Shown here in pieces: positions 40,701 to 46,700 of a stretch of 64,000 nt of DNA. The stretch's first letter is position 1. The number at the start of each line of letters is the position of its first letter. The translations under genes and the position numbers were made by a program. The notes under the pieces are model-generated. The model was not told where the DNA came from, made no database searches, and worked only from the letters and a program-made list of their open reading frames with translations. Source of the stretch: Lactobacillus sp. Sy-1 (GTDB taxonomy: Bacteria; Bacillota; Bacilli; Lactobacillales; Lactobacillaceae); contig NZ_JACCIU010000001.1 of the NCBI RefSeq assembly GCF_019303535.1, forward strand, positions 434,001 through 498,000. Reading direction: 5' to 3'.

Positions 40701-43700
40701 GCTAAGGTTGCTTCCGATGCAGCGACGATTGCTACGTCAGCCAATGCGGTTGCTTCATCCGCCGCTAACGCAGGGGACCAGGGCTCTGCCAGTGCTAGTG
40801 CTTCCTCATCCGCAGCTGCCAGTGCTAACACAGCGGCCTCCAACGCTGCGAGTGGTGCTAACTCCGATGCCGCTAAGGCTGCTAGCTATGCTAGTCAAGC
40901 TAACGCATCCACTAGTGCTGCTGCTGACTCAGATAGTACGGCTGCTAACGACGCCAGTTCTGCAAATAGCTATGCTTCAGCTCACCCAAGTAACTCAGTA
41001 GTTAGCTCGGCTACTTCAGTGGTTAACTCCGCTGCTTCCGTTGCTAGTTCCGCTCACACTGATGCTAATTCAGCTAATGCGGATGCTCAATCAGCTAAGG
41101 CTGCCGCTAGTGTAGCTGCTGGCTTAGCTAACAACGCCAGTGCTGCTGCTGCGAGTGCAAATGATGCTGCATCAGCTGCTGCATCAGCCGCTAAGAGTTA
41201 CGCATCAGCTGGAAATAGCGCTTCTGCTGCCAGTGCTAACGTTGTAGCTTCACAACAAGCTGCTAACGCAAGTACTGCTGCATCAACTGCGGTTGTGCAA
41301 AGTCAAGCTGCTTCGACTGCCGTTGTCTCCGCAGCTAGTGCTTCAGTGAGAGCTGCAAGCGATGCTAAGGTTGCTTCTGATGCAGCGACGACCGCTACCT
41401 CCGCCAATGCGGTTGCTTCATCTGCCGCTAACGCAGGGGATCAAGGTTCTGCCAGTGCCAGTGCTTCCTCATCCACAGCTGCCAGTGCTAATACGGCGGC
41501 CTCCAACGCTGCAAGTGGTGCCAACTCCGATGCCGCTAAGGCTGCTAGTTATGCTAGTCAAGCGAGTGTGTCCACTAGTGCTGCTGCTGATTCGGATAGT
41601 ACTGCTGCTAACGACGCCAGTTCTGCAAACAGCTATGCTTCAGCCCACCCAAGCAACACTGTGGTTAGTTCGGCTGCTGCAATTGTTAACTCGGCTGCTT
41701 CCGTTGCCAGTTCTGCCCATGTCGATGCCAATTCCGCTAATGTGGACGCTCAATCAGCTAAGGCTGCCGCTAGTGTTGCTGCTGGCTTAGCTAACAACGC
41801 CAGTGCTGCTGCCGCTAGTGCTAACACTGCTGCTGCTTCCGCTGCCTCCGCTGCTAAGAGTTATGCTTCCGCTGGAGATAGTGCTTCTGCTGCCAGTGCT
41901 AACGTCGTGGCTTCACAACAAGCTGCCAATGCAAGTACTGCTGCATCAACTGCGGTTGTGCAAAGTCAAGCTGCATCGACTGCCGTTGTTTCCGCAGCTA
42001 GTGCTTCAGTGAGAGCTGCAAGTGATGCCAAAGTTGCCGCTTCCGCTGCTTCCGTTGCTACCTCCGCCAATGCGGTTGCTTCATCCGCCGCTAACGCAGG
42101 GGACCAAGGATCTGCCAGTGCTAGTGCTTCCTCATCCGCAGCTGCCAGTGCTAATACGGCGGCCTCGAACGCTGCGAGTGGCACTAACTCCGATGCTGCT
42201 AAGGCTGCTAGTTATGCCAGTGAAGCTAGTTCTTCCACTAGCATCGCTGCTAACGCTGATAGCGCTGCTGCCAACGACGTTATCTCTGCAGATAGCTACG
42301 CTGCAGCACATCCAAGCAACGTAGTGGTTAGTTCGGCTGCTGCAGTGGTTAGCTCCGCTGCTTCCGTTGCTAGTTCCGCTCATACTGATGCCAACTCTGC
42401 TAATGCGGATGCTCAATCAGCTAAGAGCCTTGCTAGTTCCGCTGCCGCTGATGCTAATAGCGCTTCTCAAACAGCTTCAACAGCGGCGCAAGCTGCTTCA
42501 TCAGCTGCTGCTAGTGCGAATAGTTATGCTGCTGCTGGAAATGTTAAGTCAGCTTCAATTGCTAACTCAGTTGCTGCATCTCAAGCAGCTAATGCTAGTG
42601 CAGCTGCATCCCAAGCAGTTGTTGATAGTCAAACTGCATCGACTGCCGTTGCCTCCGCTTCCAGTGCTTCAGTGAGAGCCGCAAGCGACGCTAAGGTTGC
42701 TACTGATGCTGCCACATTAGCTAGTTCTGCCAATGCGGTTGCTTCATCCGCCGCTAATGCAGGCGACCAAGGTTCTGCCAGTGCTAGTGCTTCCTCATCA
42801 GAAGCTGCCAGTGCCAACGCTGCTGCTTCAACTGCTGCGAGTGGAGCTAACGCTGCTGCTGCTAAGGCTGCTAGTTACGCTAGCCAAGCTAGTGCATCTA
42901 ATAGTCAAGCCGCATCTAACGATAGCGTAGTAACTAGTACGACTGCTCAAATCAATAGCGTTGCCGCTGTTCATTCAGCTAACACCGTTATTGGCAGTTT
43001 AGCTTCCGTTGCTAACTCTGCATCAGTAGTTGCTAGTTCTGCTACCACTGATGCTAGCGAAGCTAACACCGCTGCCCAATCGGCTAAGAGTGCTGCTAGT
43101 GATGCTGCTGCTTCCGCTAACACCGCTAGTGCCAACGCAAGCACCGCCGCATCTGCTGCTGCATCCGCCGCTGTAGTTGCTAAGAGTGCTGCTTCAGCAG
43201 GGGACTCCGTTGCTGCCGCTAGTGCCAACGTCGTCGCTTCACAACAAGCTGCTGCTGCTAGTGCTGCCGCATCAACTGCTGTCGTTCAAAGTCAGGCTGC
43301 ATCAACTGCGGTTCAATCCGCAGCCAGTGCATCTGCTAGAGCTGCTAGCGATGCTGCTGTGGTTTCCAATGCGCTTCAAACCGTTACCTCCGCTACCTCC
43401 GCTGCTAACTCCGCTGCTGCAGCTGGTAGTCAAGACGCTTCAAACGCTGACTCCACTGCAACGAAGGCTAATAGTGATAACGCATTAGCATCCAGTGCTG
43501 CTAGTGGCGCCAATGCTGACGCTGTCTTGGCATCCCAGTATGCTAGTCAGGCTAGTGCATCTAATAGTCAAGCGGTTAGTGGTGATAGTACTGTTAATAG
43601 CACCACGAACCAGATTAGTAGCATTGCATCTGCAAACTCAGCCAACCAAGTAGTTGCCTCAGCTGCTGGAGTTGCTAAGTCAGCTGCATTAGTAGCTAGC

Positions 43701-46700
43701 TTCGCTACTTCAGATGCTGCGGTAGCCAATGTGGTAGCTCAATCAGCTAAGGCTGCTGCTAGTGCTGCCGCTGCCTCAGCTAATGCTGCCAGTGTTGCTG
43801 CTAGCTCCAATGCAGTAATTGTCGCTAGCTATGCCTCAGCTGCTAAGAGTTACGCCAGTGCTGGATCTGAATCAGCTGCTAACAGTGCTAATTCAGCTGC
43901 CAATAGTGTTGCTAACCTAGTAAGTTCTGCTGTTGTTCAAGCCGTTAGTGCTTCTAATGTTGCTTCGATTGCGGTTCAATCAGCTGCGAGTGCTTCTGCA
44001 AGAGCTGCTAGTGACGCAGCCGTTGTTTCAAGTGCTATTCAAACCGTTACTTCTGCTGATTCAGCTGCTAGTTCTGCAGTGATTGCAGGTAGCAAGGGAG
44101 CCTCAAGTGCTGATGCATCCTCATCAGCTGCCGTTACTAATAACAGTAAGGCCGCTAGTGATGCCAGTGGCGCTAACAACGATGCTTCATTAGCATCCAG
44201 TTATGCTAGTCAAGCCAGTGCTTCAACTAGCCAAGCTGCTTCGACAACCGCTAAGGTTAACTCCTATGCTGCTCAAACTAGCAGTACTGCTGCTGCTCAC
44301 TCTGCCAACCGGGTAATTACCTCGGCAGCCTCCGTTGCCAGTTCCGCTGCTTCCGTTGCGAACTCAGCAACTAGTGATGCTAATATTGCAAATTCACAGG
44401 CTCAGTCAGCTAAGAGTACTGCTAGTTCCGCTGCTAATTCAGCAAGTAACGCTGCGGTTGTTGCTAGTTCTATTGCTTCACTTGCAGCTAGTTATGCCTC
44501 TGCTGCCAAGAGCGACGCAAGTGCCGGAAATGAATCAGCTGCATCCGCTACAAACGCCTCTGCTGCTGCTCAGGTAAGCTTAGCTAGTTCCGCTGCTCAA
44601 GCTGCATCCAATGCCTCTGCGGTCGCTTCAACTGCTGTTCAATCGGCATCCAGCGCTTCTGCAAGGGCTGCTAGTGATAATGCAATTGCTAATAACCAAC
44701 TTGCAATTGCCTCCCTCGCTAACTCAGTTGCCAATGCTGCTGCAGATAAGCAAAGTGCTGATGCTCAATCAGCATCCGCTGCTGCATCTAATGCTGCTGC
44801 TCAGAATACCTCTGCTTCTGCTAAGGCTGCTAGCGCGGCTTCTGCTAACTCGACCGCAACCGTAATTGCTAGTTCGGTTAGTGCTAATAATTCACAAGCA
44901 CAGGTCGCATCGAGTGCTGCTCAAAGCGCTGCTACGTCTGCTTTAGTGATTGCATCTGGTGCACAACAAAACTCCAGTGCCCAATCATATGCTAGCCAAG
45001 CTATTTCAGATGCTGTGGTTGCATCATCTGCTGCTAGTCAAGTTACTAGTGCGAACGCCACTGCTCAATCAGCTAAGAGTGTCGCTAGTTCAGCTAATGC
45101 CCAAGCTTCGACTGCTAATAGTCAAGCTAGCTCAGAAGCTAAGGTGGCTTCATCACTTGCAAGTCAAGCTGCTTCGGCTGCCAGTGCTGGTGATTATGCA
45201 GGAGTTACTTCGTTGAATTCCCAAATTAATTCAGCTAATAGTGCTGTTAGTGCTTATAACAGTGCTGCTTCAGCTGCCAACACGATTGCTAGTTCCGCTG
45301 CTGCTGCCGCTAGTGTTGCTCAATCAGTTGCGACATCTGCATCTGTAGTGGTTACCTCCGCAAACTCTGCTGCGCAAAGTGCACTTTCTGGTGCTAAGTA
45401 CATTACTAACCTGCCTAACTTGGCTAGTCAGTACGCATCGTCAGTTAACACTGCAGTTAGTTATGTTGCTCAAAGCATTAGCTTAACAAGTGCGAATGTA
45501 AACATGGCCAACAGCTACTCAGTGGCTGCTAGCTACAGTACTTCTGAAACTTCACTACCAACTAGTTCTGCTGAACAAGTTGCTAGCCAAGCCGTTAGTC
45601 TTGCAGCTAAGACTTCTAATAACTCCTCATTAGCTAGTTATGCTTCAGCTGCTCAATCGGCTGCTGTAATGATTACTTCTGCATCTGCAGATGCAATCAT
45701 TGCTAACAGCCAGGCAAGTGTCGCTACAGCAGTCGCTAATAGCGCTGCTACCGTGGCATCGGCTGCTGCTGCTGCATTCAATAGTGCTGCCGTTACTGCT
45801 AACTCAGCCGCTAATGCTGCTTCATTAGCTTACTCACGTGGTGAAGAATCACTTGGTAATAGTTATGCCTCCGTTGCATCTACTGCCTCATCTAGTGCTG
45901 CCGTTGCTGCTTCACAACTACAAAGTGCTAACTCGGTAGTTTCATCAGCAACGTCCGTAGCTAGTTCTGCTGCTAGCCGGGCGGCCAGTGATTATCAAAC
46001 GATTATCGCTGCTGCTAAGATCATCTTCTCAGGTCAATCTAGTGCAAGTTCATCAGCTTCGTCTGCTGCTGATTCTAACTATTACGATGAAGGATTAGCC
46101 GCTGCTAAGGCTGGTAGTGGGAAGGCATCTGAATATGCTAACCAACCAACTTACCAGGGGGCTTACGATGGATATCGGGATGCTTACAAGGGTAAGAGTG
46201 CTAAGAAGGACTTCACCGGCTATGCTGCTGCTTATGAAACTGACTACAACAAGGCATACGAAGTGGGGCATGCTGCTTATCTCAAGCAGGTTGCTGCTGG
46301 GAAGGCTGCAGCCAATTCAGCTACCTTCTATGCTAAGGAATCCTTAGTTGGTAAGTCTGCTGGATACAAGGCTGGATACGTTAAGGAATTCAATGCGAAG
46401 TTGAAGAAGCACCCACTTTACATCTACAATGTAAAGGGACTCTACGTTCACACTAACCCTACCTTTAGCAAGGGTGAAACTGTGAAGGGCTTTGCTAAGA
46501 AGGCTCGAAACAAGATTTCTGAGTTTAAGGTAACTAAGATCTCACTTTCCAAGAGTGGTCTGGTTCGTTACTATGTTAAGAGTCATGGAAGTGACACGAA
46601 CATCAAGGGTTACCTAACTGCTAATCGGAAGTACATCGTTAACGCTTACTATCGTAAGGGTGAAATGACGAGTGCTAAGTCTAATACGGTTAAGGTAATT

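Larger units (their letters stand above)
24273..46020 (+). repeat. Helical stalk of gene 3: 33 super-repeat units
   Basis: Turn motifs start at 24273, 24951, 25617, 26310, 26985, 27678, 28350, 29043, 29706, 30363, 31017, 31704, 32388, 33045, 33669, 34344, 35007, 35664, 36312, 36978, 37653, 38337, 39000, then every 663 bases from 39657 to 44961, and 45612. The mean spacing from 24951 to 44961 is 667 bases. The stretch from 24951 to 29043 alternates short (666-675) and 693-base units. The stretch from 36312 repeats the gene 2 spacing series from 10302. The stalk ends with the same RAASDYQTI cap as genes 1 and 2. Confidence 0.9.

Noticed and set aside
39657-44961. Regular spacing considered as a CRISPR or intergenic repeat array
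   Set aside because: The period is 663 bases, always in frame with the protein, and the sequence between motifs is itself repeated. There are no short repeats with unique spacers.
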